A DNA stretch of 64,000 nucleotides from Trichobilharzia regenti (lineage: Eukaryota; Platyhelminthes; Trematoda; Strigeidida; Schistosomatidae). Below, piece by piece: positions 34,545-45,497 of this stretch; the first letter of the stretch is position 1; the number at the start of each line of letters is the position of its first letter. The position numbers and the translations under genes were made by a program. The stretch lies in assembly GCA_944472135.2 (NCBI GenBank), contig OX235264.1, positions 87,368,319 through 87,432,318 on the forward strand, given 5' to 3'. Under the pieces are notes generated by a model that saw nothing but the letters and a program-made list of their open reading frames with translations, did no database searches and was not told where the DNA came from.

Positions 34545-34960
34545 TCGGATCCCGAAACCAGGTTTGAACACGACCTCAGTCATGTCAGATCAATCTTAGA
34601 CAAGCTACTACCAACAACAATAACTGGTGTATCTATTCACAGCTTCCGTGGAGTCGGCCGAAAGGCTGACTTTACAGCTAACTAGTCAGGAGAACCTCTC
34701 AAGTTCGTACTGAACTCAAAAACTGAGAAGGATGCTGTGCTGAGCAACTTGCAAACTCTTGAAGGATCAGGCATATACCTCTGTGCTGACTTATGCCGGG
34801 CAGACCTCATCGAAAGGCAGCCTAAGGCTCCAGACTCGAGCGAATCGTGTCAAAGTGGCGAGAGACTCATCACTAAGAGTTTCCGAGTAGTAAAGATTAA
34901 ATATCTGACGATTCTAAAACCTTCGTATGTGCAGCGCGGAAGCACCAAACTGAACTAGCG
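34545..34960 (+). pseudogene. possible CR1-type ORF1 remnant
   Basis: The plus strand can be read, with an internal stop near 34684, as a segment with TITGVSIHSFRGVGRKADFT, then EPLKFVLNSKTEKDAVLSNL. This resembles the fold and spacing of the ORF1 region in the 46 kb CR1 element (PPPLRVTLDSAEEAEKVLL). Similarity is by eye only. Confidence 0.4.
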
Positions 34961-35162
34961 GTTTATCCCACTAGTGCTCACGGTCTGTTGAACAAACAGG
35001 CTAAGCCGGGTCCTATGGCAGGGTCTGAAAAATCATCACTATTACATAATCATGGCTGACATCCGACACCTGTTATAACTGTGGGGAATTAGATGAGGAC
35101 CTTGTCGCCTTGTTCTATCTACGCCTGACCAATATGCCTATCTGCTTATGGTACCTTCCGAT

Positions 35163-35640
35163 TCAGTGAACTACGCAAATATCAAAAGACAAAGGCTGTC
35201 CTGTGACTGTATATTGTAGTATCTTGTCAGTATCTTCTGGGTTCTTCAACCCACAAATAAAAATCAAACACTTGAACTGATCTGATGTCATTTCGTGTGG
35301 TTTGAACCTTTCACATTCCTTGTTCACTTTGCCAGCGTAGGTGACATAATCATCGGAGGGCATTTTCGTCAACTGAAAACATTGATACCGAATATTAAAC
35401 ATGGATGACTGTTCACCAAAGATTTGTGATAAAACGGTGACTGTCTCATCGAATGATAACTCACGTGGGTTCTTGGGCAGAATGAAGTTAACATATCTGT
35501 TGTGCTCAACAGTACCAAGTTTTCTTAGTAACAATCGGACTTTGGCAGCATCATCAAACATGTAGCATTCAATACGGAAAACGTCTTCGTAATGATTGAA
35601 CCATGCATCAAATACGAGACCAGATATTGGACCTTGTCTT
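35163..35640 (-). pseudogene. Gypsy-type LTR retrotransposon gag fragment
   Basis: A minus-strand open frame encodes a capsid-like gag segment. It has AWFNHYEDVF, KVRLLLRKLG, a SFDETVTVLSQIFGEQSSMF block, and DDYVTYAGKVNKECERFKPH followed by SDQFKCLIFICGL. This arrangement is typical of Gypsy/Mag-type gag proteins in schistosomes and other invertebrates. The N-terminal residues read through from adjacent CR1-like DNA, so the true gag starts near 35630. No zinc knuckle, protease or reverse transcriptase follows. Confidence 0.75.
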
Positions 35641-35646
35641 AATGGA

Positions 35647-35888
35647 GATATATTACAGAAAGGGTTCAAAGGAAGGCAACACATATGATTCTCTTCGTGA
35701 CCAATTTATTATACGAGGAAAGACTTTACAGTTCAAATTTCTTCCCCCTGTCATACTGCAGACAGACAGGAGATTTAACTACAGTGTTTAAAATTTTAAA
35801 TAATGACTACGGACCTAATCTATTTCATTTTTACTTAAAACCTCAGAGGGTACAGCAAAAGAGCTCAAAAGGCAAAGAGGAAGACGCC
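35647..35888 (+). pseudogene. CR1-type reverse transcriptase C-terminal fragment
   Basis: Plus-strand translation contains ERVQRKATHMI, LLYEERLYSSNFFPLSYCRQ and TGDLTTVFKILN. This parallels the C-terminal region of the intact ORF2 at 47-50 kb (ERVQRRATKGV, YDERLKKLGLFTLSYRRLRG). It abuts the Gypsy gag fragment on one side and an LTR on the other, suggesting nested insertions. Confidence 0.75.
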
Positions 35889-36215
35889 TGTCAGTGTAGT
35901 TGAAGATTGAACGATCAATTCATGGTTGTTTGCTCAAACCCAACTCCAACATATTTTTCGTGGGAGTCATCAGTCCAGAAGTCATCGTCCCATCGTTCGC
36001 TGTTCGCTGGAAGAGAGAAAAACTATCAGAAGTATTATCGTGATTTATTGTTATAACATTTATCCTTAGACCTTGTGTAATAACCTTATTGTTGGTTACA
36101 TATTGGCGTAAGAATAGAGGATTCTCGAGTCACCAATCTATGTTCTGGTTTTCGCGTTGGTTAATACGAATTGTTGCTGAAAGTCTTCGATGGACATTGT
36201 GAACGCATGTGTGGT
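35889..36215 (+). mobile_element. diverged BEL/Pao-like LTR
   Basis: Starts TGTCAGTGTAGTTGAAGATT and follows the 37354 LTR for most of its length (TCAATTCATGGTTGTTTGCT; CGAGTCACCAAT), with many substitutions. The 3' end is unclear near 36205-36230. No paired copy with an internal region is adjacent. Confidence 0.7.
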
Positions 36216-37353
36216 GTCTAACTGTTTCTTTCACTGTATTGCTTAAATAATTACCGTTGTTTGTTATTAATAATAATGTATATTTTCATATAAACATATA
36301 AATTTACATGAAAATGTATGCCATTTTACAGGCACGATCAAGTATGATATAATCTCAAATCGTAGATTGTCTAGAAGTTAATATTGTTTCAACAGCCAAA
36401 TATTTGATGTATATATAAATACACGCATCGCTGAACCAGGCCGTATAGTTATTGAAGTGTACAGCTGTCCTCCAGGTTGCGCTGGAAAATCGACTTCGTT
36501 TCGATTTCAACCGGTGGTTTTAGGCATACGATATTTATTGTATGAATTACAAGTTGTTCTGCTAAACACAAATTCTTGAATTCACCCCTCTCTATGTTGT
36601 TGGTTGATTAACAGTAATTCAGTCGTTGAGAAATACTAATATTACAAATTAATATAATATTTTTGCGTAGCTAGGGAATTACATGATCTTGCAAACTTTC
36701 CTATGGACAGTTCGCCGCGGGAAATCTCCGATTATCTTATGTGCTTTGACGCCAAATGCATATCGAAGAATGTTCCTGATGCCAGCTCATTTTTTTTTAC
36801 AGTGATTGGGCTAAATGCGCGCAGCCTGGCGAAAATTTTGTCGCTGACAGGATATCGTTCCGATTATAATTCTGATGATTCCGCTAATAACCCTGATTCC
36901 GTAGGTAATTCAGAAATAAGTCCAGACGATGCTGATGAAAATAATATTACATAATCAGTTTGAAGATTTCAGAGACTTGCAAACAAACTGAGACCTCATC
37001 GTAAGTACGCAAAGAGGCATTCGACATGTGGCCGATCTGGTGATTGACAATTTCTATCAGTTTATTGTTTAAATCCTACCGTTTGTTAATATTTATTGCA
37101 TCAAATACAAATAATTTCGCCAAATACAAATTCTTAGATCCATTCTTCTCTATGCTTTTGTTTGATTTCCTGTGATTCGGTCATCTCGAAATGACGCTAT
37201 TACGAATAATTTAAAAAGCCTGTCTGAATAAATCACTGGGATACCTAAATTTTCGTACATCGTATTGCTTAAACTCTCCTGTATTTCTCATTATTTTAAT
37301 CGAACACTTATATCGAACGGCCAGAATATGAATTCGGGCGTATATATAACTGG
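36216..37353. other. no gene recognised
   Basis: AT-rich. One 83-codon open frame (36703-36954) has an acidic Ser/Asp/Asn C-terminus but no recognisable domain. Confidence 0.4.
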
Positions 37354-37671
37354 TGTCAAGGTAGTTGAAGATTGAACGATCAATTCATGGTTGTTTGCTC
37401 AAAGCCAACTTCCCCAATTTTCGCGGAGGCATCAATACGACAGTCATCGTCTCATCGGTCGCTGTTCAGAAAGAAGAGTAAAACACCGTCAGAAACCTTA
37501 GTCATACGTCATTTATATGTTGGTGTAACAATAAAGAATCCTCGAGTCGCCAATTGGTGTTTTGGTTTCTTCGTCCGTTATTACTAAGCGTTTCTGAGAA
37601 ACTTCAAGCGACAGCGTGAGCCCGAGCGTAGCAAGAGCTGGGCATTAACGGTTTATGAGACGTGGCTGACA
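37354..37671 (+). repeat. 5' LTR
   Basis: 318 bp, TGTCAAGG...GGCTGACA. It contains AATAAA within CAATAAAGAATCC. It differs from the 3' LTR at roughly nine positions, counted by eye. Confidence 0.85.
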
Positions 37672-37818
37672 GTTTCTGATGGCTTAAAGTCAGTTTTCGA
37701 CGGGTTTGGAACGTTGGTAACAGATTGGATAGTTACCGTTCATCTTTCCTGGTGCTGGTCAAGTCCTCTTTGAACAAGCAATATCTGGAACGTTTTTGGA
37801 ATTGGGTCAAGTTCAACA

Positions 37819-39774
37819 ATGCCTGGGTCAAAGAAGGGACAGAGTGTCTTGGATGCAAACAGGAAAGTAAGTCATGGTGACTTGTCTGTTAATTGTAACG
37901 ATGTGTCTGATGTTAAGCATGACATGGTTGATGTTACTGTTTCGCCGTTCAGGGATAATAGGAACATCAAACTCCCTAAATTTGAACCACGGTGTTTCGA
38001 TGGAAACCCGGCTGATTATTTACAATTTGTAAAGGAGTTTGAGATCATGTTGAGTAGTTTTCTATTAAGTGATGAATTGAAGTTAATGTATTTGATGAGG
38101 TATTGCACTGGAGATGCTTCAAGAGCTATACAGTGCTGTAAGCTCATGCCCCCTAATGAGGGATACGCTGAGGCTATGAGCATATTACGTCAAAGGTTTG
38201 GAAGACCTTCAATGATTGTAAGGAACGTATACGAAGCTGTCAAAGGTAACGGCAGTCAACTTCAAGATGACTCCAAGGCACTTACTGAGTTTTTAGATAA
38301 TCTTATGACTTATAAGAATACCTTGATTTCGATGAATTGCATGAGTGACCTCAACTCGAGTTTTATACTAGAAGTAATAGCAAGACGCCTACCTACTCGA
38401 CTGCAAAGGAAGTGGGTGAAGATAAGCTCCCGTATGGAGGATGAGGGTATCGAGCCAAAATTTGATGATATCCTGAAACTAGTAAAAGATAGTGTCAATC
38501 AATCTATGAGCAAGTTTGCCAGTATATTGAATCTCACCCCTAGAATAGAGCAGTCTGAGGGTAAAACGCAATCATTGATGACGAATAGGCCTCAGAGAGG
38601 TGGATATCGAGAAGGCTCCATGATGTCTAGTAATGCATATAGACCTAGTGAGTGTAACAGGTTTCGTAGTACATCCTCAACAGATAAGTTACAAGATGCA
38701 AGACAAACACGGTTGTGTTTTACACGTTTGCAAGAGGTGCATACAAAGGTGAACTGTGAACCAGTGAGCAAGTTCAGTGATAAGCTAAATGTAAACTCCA
38801 GGCCTGACTCCGAATTGTGTGACGATAACGGTGCGGTGAAGAAGTCTGTAGTTGCAACTGGTAAGCCATTGTTGAATAGAGTGTCACAGAATAGAGTTAT
38901 TGCTTCAGAGTGCAGTTCTGACTCCACAAGTTTACAAGGTATTACTAGTCAGAGTGAAGGTATAAAACCTTTGGGGATTTGTGAGGAGGAACCAAAATTG
39001 TCTACTTCTGTTATTAAAGAGTTTGAAAATGATGAAGTTGACGGTAAAGTGAATATTCGTGATAATGATCATGATACTTCACAGTTGTCTTTGGTTGATC
39101 ATGATGAGATGAGGGATATGCCTACTACTGCTAAGTTGAACAAAGGTTCTGTACAACTTGAACGTGAAGTAGAAATAAATGCAGATGCAGTTGCAGAAGG
39201 CATGCATACTTGTGAGACCGTCAGTGTGAGTGATCAGCATGTAGCCCACCTATCATCAGATGCTAGTGCTAAACCTGAGCTGATAGTAAAAGACACCAGT
39301 GGTGGTGGTCTTGCAGGTAGACAACTTTCTGAAAGTCGAGCAACAACAGCTTCTGATCCACCGCTAACTTCATCAACTGGTATCAATCAGTCATCGTTGG
39401 TGTTGTCATCCACAATGAAACAGTCGCCCATCAACTCAAGTATCTTCTGCAATGACTATGATAGTATTGGTGCATTTGAAAGGACGAAAGATATTGCTCA
39501 GTTTAGAGAGGATAAGCCAAGTGTAAACGAGAGAGTAATTGTTAAATTGACTTGCATGAATAAAGGCATTTCTAGTTTCAAGTTACTATTTGAATGCTAT
39601 TATCTTTGGTGTAAATTACTCTGTTTCTACACTTGGTTGACCAGATACGTCGTGTGTTTGTTCGTCATCTATATTCTACGATACAATGACATGGGCGTGT
39701 TACCGTTCAGATTTGAGGATATAGCTGATAGAAGGAAGTCAGCAAATGAACTCTGCGACGATTTTCCAACCTAG
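37819..39774 (+). CDS. gag-like protein of BEL/Pao-type element
   Basis: A 651-residue frame starting 148 bp after the 5' LTR. Residues about 50-190 resemble the DUF1759 gag domain of BEL/Pao elements (LPKFEPRCFDGNPADYL, LSDELKLMYLMRYCTGDA, AMSILRQRFGRP). Near residue 300 a CCHC zinc knuckle is visible but damaged: C300, R303 where the second Cys belongs, H308 and C313. The following 260 residues are Ser/Asp-rich with no known domain. Residues about 585-620 are hydrophobic (ECYYLWCKLLCFYTWL), a possible membrane segment. In autonomous BEL elements gag runs on into protease and polymerase; here it ends at TAG. Sinbad and Saci-1 are known schistosome Pao/BEL families, but I cannot say which is closest. 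Confidence 0.75.
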   Translation: MPGSKKGQSVLDANRKVSHGDLSVNCNDVSDVKHDMVDVTVSPFRDNRNIKLPKFEPRCFDGNPADYLQFVKEFEIMLSSFLLSDELKLMYLMRYCTGDASRAIQCCKLMPPNEGYAEAMSILRQRFGRPSMIVRNVYEAVKGNGSQLQDDSKALTEFLDNLMTYKNTLISMNCMSDLNSSFILEVIARRLPTRLQRKWVKISSRMEDEGIEPKFDDILKLVKDSVNQSMSKFASILNLTPRIEQSEGKTQSLMTNRPQRGGYREGSMMSSNAYRPSECNRFRSTSSTDKLQDARQTRLCFTRLQEVHTKVNCEPVSKFSDKLNVNSRPDSELCDDNGAVKKSVVATGKPLLNRVSQNRVIASECSSDSTSLQGITSQSEGIKPLGICEEEPKLSTSVIKEFENDEVDGKVNIRDNDHDTSQLSLVDHDEMRDMPTTAKLNKGSVQLEREVEINADAVAEGMHTCETVSVSDQHVAHLSSDASAKPELIVKDTSGGGLAGRQLSESRATTASDPPLTSSTGINQSSLVLSSTMKQSPINSSIFCNDYDSIGAFERTKDIAQFREDKPSVNERVIVKLTCMNKGISSFKLLFECYYLWCKLLCFYTWLTRYVVCLFVIYILRYNDMGVLPFRFEDIADRRKSANELCDDFPT

Positions 39775-39776
39775 AG

Positions 39777-40260
39777 CGTCAACCTGAGAAGGGTTGTAGG
39801 CGTACTGCTGTAAGTCCTACAATTCTTCAAAGGGTAGCGCATCAATGAGCAGTCCAATGTGCTTGGTGTGTGATTTTGTACATATGTTCATATTGTATAT
39901 ACTGAATTGATATCATCTGTCATCTAGCTGTTGGTAATTCTGTTTGTGTCCGGACGACTTCCACTTGGATCATCAACCTGAGAAGGAATGTAGGCGTACT
40001 GCTGTAAGTCCTACAGTTCTTCAAGGGTAGTTCGTCGTGCTAGAATCCACAACATTTGATGTGTTGATTGTACATATGTTTGTGTTAAATAATTGTGTGA
40101 GTTCCAATTATTGTAATTGTTGGTTAATCTTGTTTGTGTCCGGACAACTTCCACTTGGATCGTCAACCTGAGAAGGGTTGTAGGCGTACTGGTGTAAGTC
40201 CTGCAATTCTTCAAAGGAATTCCATCAAGACATGATCTGCGAGTTTGTGTGTACTGTTTG
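39777..40260 (+). repeat. tandem repeat, about 190 bp x 2.4, with hairpin
   Basis: AACCTGAGAAGG recurs at 39781, 39975 and 40165 (periods 194 and 190). Each unit carries a potential hairpin (39796-39820, 39990-40014, 40180-40204) with stem GTAGG/CCTAC. It lies between the gag stop codon and the 3' LTR. Confidence 0.85.
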
Positions 40261-40923
40261 TATATATGTGTGGTGTGTCATATCAATTGGTGGTTTTTGG
40301 ATTCATTGTGTTTACTCGTTGTTTTCGTACCTTGTTTTTATTGCATAATTTTGTTAAAATTTTCGTCGTGATTACTTCTGAAGTTGTTTCTTGTCTTCTA
40401 CATCCGTGAATGAATTGATTGATGTTAAGGACAGCAGATGGGTCGTATACGCCGGAGAGGCTAGGCTATTGCTGAGAATGAAATGCACACGGAGATAATT
40501 GTTAGCTGCGGTCCCACACGCCGGGGAGAAAGAGTGTAAACGACTGAGGCTCGCATACGTCACCGTTACTAGAATTGAGGCAGAATGAGTGACAAGCGAT
40601 TTCAGTGGTAATTGGTAGTGAGTAGATAAGAGGATGTGCGTAGAGTATCGTGAGGTACTGCCATGGTCACGTTGCATTCTGCAAGAGTCATTCTAGCAAG
40701 TGGCGATTGTGTTGCAAGATGTCAAGAGGATTCCTTTAACTGGAGGCGCAGGTCGTCATCGATGTGTGAGATTGTGCTGTGAGTATGCTTGTGGTGTGTT
40801 GGCTTTTCTGTTTGTTTTCCATTTCAGCTCTGTCCGTGTGACCCAGGTTCTCGCAATGGCATCCAAGTCAACGTGTATTGGTCGTGATGGAAAAGAGGGA
40901 TAGATCGGTATTTTCCCGGGGAG
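40261..40923 (+). other. untranslated 3' interior of the LTR element
   Basis: No coding sequence recognised between the tandem repeat and the 3' LTR. A purine-rich stretch near 40888-40903 could be the polypurine tract, although it is not directly adjacent to the LTR. Confidence 0.5.
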
Positions 40924-41241
40924 TGTCAATGTAGTTGAAGATTGAACGATCAATTCATGGTTGTTTGCTCAAAGCCAACTTCCCCAATTTTCGCGGAGGC
41001 ATCAATACGACAGTCATCGTCTCATCGGTCGCTGTTCAGAAAGAAGAGTAAAACACCGTCAGAAACCTTAGTCATACGTCATTTATATGTTGGTGTAACA
41101 ATAAAGAATCCTCAAGTCGCCAATTGGTGTTTTGGTTTCCTCGTCCGTTATTACTAAGCGTTTCTGAGAAACTTCAAGCGACAGCGTGAGCCCGAGCGTA
41201 GCGAGAGCTGGGCATTATAGGTTTTCGAGACGTGGCTGGCA
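40924..41241 (+). repeat. 3' LTR
   Basis: 318 bp, TGTCAATG...GGCTGGCA, the same length as the 5' LTR. The terminal CA is retained. Confidence 0.85.
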
Positions 41242-42344
41242 AATGGCTTTCCGTGGAACGATGAAGATTCTTGTTTGAAATGAAAGAAAATTTACAAAAT
41301 TGTATTTGCTGTCGTATGCAACAAAGCCACGTCACATGATGTAGTTCAGTAAATTACTTTACGCGCAAATCATCAGACCTCAAATAAGATTATCTAATTA
41401 CCTCATTTACACAAGGCAGGAAGAGTAGTAACCTAAGTATCACACTTTGAGGAACGTGACTGTTAACTGGTCAACGTGGCGACACGACTTCTTCAAACCT
41501 TAGCTGACGTAACCACTATGGAAGATATTTCTGAATCAAGACTCCTATCAATTTATTGGCTGATTGCCGCCAGGACACCTGGAATAAGAACCCTACTGAA
41601 AGCCTCGTTGAAGTTGAAAAATGTGGCATTTATCCCGATATTAGTGTCTCACAGGTTGTATAAGTACAGAATTCGGGTACTGTGGTAAAATATACTTCCA
41701 TATCAAAAAAGTTTATTTATTATAATATACAGTACTACGGTATTGGTAGCTGAACGACTTTTTGGCACGGTTTGTTGCTCATAATCATCATTGTATCTAC
41801 AGGGCTTCACTCAGACACAAACACTGTTGTCTTATGAATCTGAGAAATCCAACTTTAAAAAATATAACAATTCATCAAGTACCACTTAATGACGATGAAG
41901 TCAAATATATGAGCCAAATAAGTAAATCGGGGCCAGTTGGATTTTCGGAATGTGGAAACATATCTAAGGAGAGAATGACCGATTCCGAAAAATCAAAGAA
42001 CATTAAAAAAGAGCTAGATCATTGAAATGTGCTCGCTTGCATGAAATCACATTGTTGGGTAGAATACGAGTACAGTCTTAAAAGCCATTATTGTTCGGCG
42101 GACAAGGTGGTTAGTTGCTGAGTCTTTGTTCATTGAATAATTTGGGCTACCGATATCACATGCTGAAAATTCCACACTTGTACCAAAAATACCGCGTAGT
42201 TTGAAGTCATAATAAAAAACCAAACGCAGGTATTCGAAATGATGCAAATGACCTGATCCATGCAGAAGGGCAAAAAACGTAAAGCAAATTAAGAAGCTGT
42301 GTGAATATGCTGGCACGACTATGGGTAATTAGTTGTCATTGAAA
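41242..42344. other. no gene; contains one repeated block
   Basis: No gene recognised. 42135-42225 (GGGCTACCGATATCACATGC onward) repeats a block at 24424-24510. Confidence 0.45.
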
Positions 42345-43222
42345 CTATGCGTCAGACTGTGAGGAACGAGAAGACAGGAACAGATTGAACTAGTTTGAAG
42401 AATGTAGGAGATTCGAACCAAAGGGAGGTTTGTGTCTAATGTCATAAGAAATCGCAGGATTATGGGCGAAAACCAACAAACTGGCAGAAGAAACAGGCCG
42501 AGAAGAACGGACTCCAGGTGAACATAGGGAAGGCGGGGTGATGAAAATTACCAACCAACCAACAGCGACAACGAACGGTGTCGATCACTATCAGCTGTGG
42601 AAACTTGAAAGAGGTTACTTGCTTCACTTATCTGGGAAGCATCATTTCAACTACAGGCGGGACGGATGGAGTTATCAGGGTCAGAAAACAAGATACACCT
42701 TTATCAACCTGAAATCGGTTAAGAAAATCTCTGCACTTCACGGCATAAAGAGGAAAATTTGGATTTTCAACACGAATGTCAAGTCAGCTCTTCCAAGTGG
42801 GTCGGAAACTTGGCGGGCGCATCACTAAATCATTTCCAACAGGCTACTTCAGACTTTCATCAGCACCTACCTTCACTAGCTTCATACTGGAGATAAGATG
42901 GTCGGCAAGAGGGAGTGAGCGACAAGGAACTCCGGGAAAAACCATCCACGAACTTACTTCGCAGATAATATGTCGGAGAAGATGAAAGTAGGTTGGACAT
43001 ACATTGAGGAGACCGCTGATTGATGTTTGTCGAGCCATCAAGTGAGAACGGGATGAGTAATGGAAGGTTGGGAGTCCGACGGTGTAGGGGGAAAAATCTA
43101 GTGAGGAGATGAGGGCGGTTGGGAAACTGCGGGGCCAACTAAAGAGGCGTCAGAGAAAAGGGAAAATTGGAGTTGTGCCGTTGAAGCTCTATGTTCCACT
43201 TGGAACCCCATAGAATAGCAAT
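42345..43222 (+). mobile_element. RTE-clade LINE, degenerate plus-strand copy
   Basis: Same subfamily as the 21.5 and 29 kb copies, ending AAGCTCTATGTTCCACTTGG and then AATAGCAATAA. Frames are broken throughout. It has fewer of the extra 4-bp units than those two copies at matching sites (for example CTTGGCGGGCGCATC at 42810). Confidence 0.8.
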
Positions 43223-43736
43223 AAATTAGGCTAACTACTCCATATTTAACTGAGGTTGATCAGTCAAGATTGATGTGATCTAAAATGATATTCCACCTTG
43301 ACAAACATTTTATGGCCCTCCATAATTTGAATAACAGTAAACAGATGATTCTGTTTAGTTGTTTAGTAACCATATTAGTTTCACTGGTATAAGAGAACTT
43401 CCTAGCTAGATTTATGATTCTGGTTGTGAAAACCGGGTCAGTGGTAACATTTCTCGGGTCTCAAAGGGATTTACACCGGCTTAGTGACATATTCAAAAGC
43501 ATCGTCATTAATTCAGTGATGGCTCTGACTGTTATTAACAATTTACTTAGGAGCAGTTTATCTGAGTGACTAGTTTTCCGGGAGTGAGCTGGAGGAGAAG
43601 CTGTAGAATAGTTTCCTCAATACGTAGAGGTCTCACTCCAAAGTCTAATTTCGGGAAAGCCGTTAAACATGCAATACTGCCATCAAAGCATGTTTGAATG
43701 CAATATAAATTTACGTGTAATTATTTGAATTTTAAC
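43223..43736. other. no gene recognised
   Basis: Nothing recognised. Confidence 0.5.
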
Positions 43737-43881
43737 CCTGAATAAATTCCGGTCTTCATGAGTATTCTAAGATATGTTTCGCGTTGTTTATTACGAATTG
43801 TTTCTGAAAGTCTTCCAGGGACAATATGAGGTCCAGAGTAGTAAGAGCTGGACAGTGACAGTTTCTGAGAGTCGGCTGACA
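43737..43881 (+). repeat. BEL/Pao-like LTR, 3' fragment
   Basis: Matches the last third of the LTR family (AATAAATTCC; GTAAGAGCTGGACAGTGA; ends GGCTGACA at 43881). Diverged and truncated on the left. Confidence 0.65.
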
Positions 43882-45497
43882 GTCGTCTTCTGCCGAATCT
43901 GTCAATCATTCCAGGTCTCAAAAAGGGTGTTTAAAGTGATTTGACGCAAAGTTCTAACATTGGCAATTCGGGTTTCGAAATAACACTCTCACGAGAAGCG
44001 TTAATCTTCTGAAGCTAATCTTGCAACTAACCATTGCACATAGAGCACTGTATATTCCCAGGAAAGCGTATACAGGGAGCGTAAGTTTTCCCATATCCCT
44101 TATGACCACTGACGCTGCCGTGATGCGAACAGTTGGACTACACAGGTCTTTCATTTGCTTCAGGCGCAGGTGATATTATAGCCAAAGCAACTCTTACTTC
44201 TGGCTGGCGGAAGCCTACTTATGATTGCCTGAAAACCAGATTATTCTCCACATTATTGCTTCTGGCCATTAGCTAATACAAAGCTACTTTTCCTCCATAT
44301 TCTGCATTCCAAAAGTCGGTTCGGCGTAATTTGTGGATGTATCCCTTGATTAGCATCTGCATAGACTGACTTTAGAAAATGCCTACATAGTGTAAGTGCC
44401 ACTCATCTCACAACACTCAAGATTAGGCCGAAATATAGCGCAAATCCTGAAAGGGCCAAGTCAAAATTTAAGTGCCAGTTAGTAGCAGTGGAGTGCGATC
44501 GCACCAACGGACTTGAAACTCTAAGCGAGAAATTGAGTGAAACCTGGCAAATAACATCTAAATCATGAATAAAATGGACTCACCGAAGTGTTATGTTATA
44601 AAGCGGGATATCTAATGAGTTTCGGGTTAGGTCCTTGAAAGATTAAGTAAAGGTTTAGGCTGAGAGCAGGTTAGGGCCATAATATTCTAATATGAGCTAC
44701 ATTAAGGTTGTTTCAAGTCAGATCAGTGTTAGCTTGAAGATATTTTCATGTTAGGGTCAGGTTATGGGAAGACTCAGATTATTGTTAAGTTTAGAAGACA
44801 TAGATTAGTACGTGGATAGAATGTGGTTAAACTATTCGGCCGATACTTTAGTCCAAAAATAACAGGCATTCTTGTGGCACGTCAGACAAGGTACCATGTT
44901 TAACATTTTCATGCCTTTTAATCCATTGTTTTTGTGACTATCTGCATCTTATACGCAAAGATCGCTTTTATCATACGACTGGTGCGTTCACTGTTACTTG
45001 TCCGTTACTTGTGCTTAAAGTTTTACGTAACCACAAAATATCAGGAAAGGTGAAATCCCACATTTATTGTCAAGATACAGAAATAAAAACTGATTGATTT
45101 ACTCTGGAAGGGGCATTGAATATTGCATGACCTTGCTTTTTCCTCTCCAACCGGAAAATACCAATTCTGTGAATTATCCGTTTGGGAAACCTGATCTTCC
45201 TAGCCGGTGAATTTAATTCAACCATTACTTACATAGTAAATCTCTGTGTGGTAAGTCCAGCTGTCTCGAACTACTGCCAAAGCTTCAGGTGCTACTTTTG
45301 TAGCAGCATCTTCCTCACTCGTTCAGAGAAACAAGACTTGTTGGTCTACCACGTGATTGCCGTGAAGCCGATCATTCAGGAAGTACTAGGTAAAGTCGAA
45401 AACCTTTTCTTTTCCTTGCCTTACACTTTTTCAGTCTTATTCTTGCTCTTTTGGTTAGAAACTGTTGCTCTCTTAGACGTACATAGCATAATTTATA
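43882..45497. other. no gene recognised; may include CR1 5' UTR
   Basis: No host gene seen. The start of the following CR1 element cannot be fixed. 45182-45508 is open and includes a C-x2-C...H pattern, but this is too weak to call. Confidence 0.4.

Larger units (their letters stand above)
37354..41241 (+). mobile_element. BEL/Pao-like LTR element encoding only gag
   Basis: A 3.9-kb element with two 318-bp LTRs in the same direction. Its flanks ACTGG and AATGG are a probable 5-bp target duplication with one mismatch. The interior holds one gag-like ORF, a three-unit tandem repeat with a hairpin, and a purine-rich GGAAAAGAGGGATAG about 30 bp before the 3' LTR. No protease, reverse transcriptase, RNase H or integrase is present, so it would depend on enzymes supplied by another copy. 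Confidence 0.8.

Noticed and set aside
36703..36954. 83-codon open frame with acidic C-terminus
   Set aside because: No domain, no partner exon, and it is surrounded by LTR debris.
39574..39680. envelope-like membrane protein in the LTR element
   Set aside because: A single hydrophobic stretch at the end of the gag-like frame is not enough; no signal peptide or separate ORF is present.
44615..44780. GGTTAGG-like motifs as telomeric DNA
   Set aside because: The motifs are scattered and not tandem; chance or low complexity.
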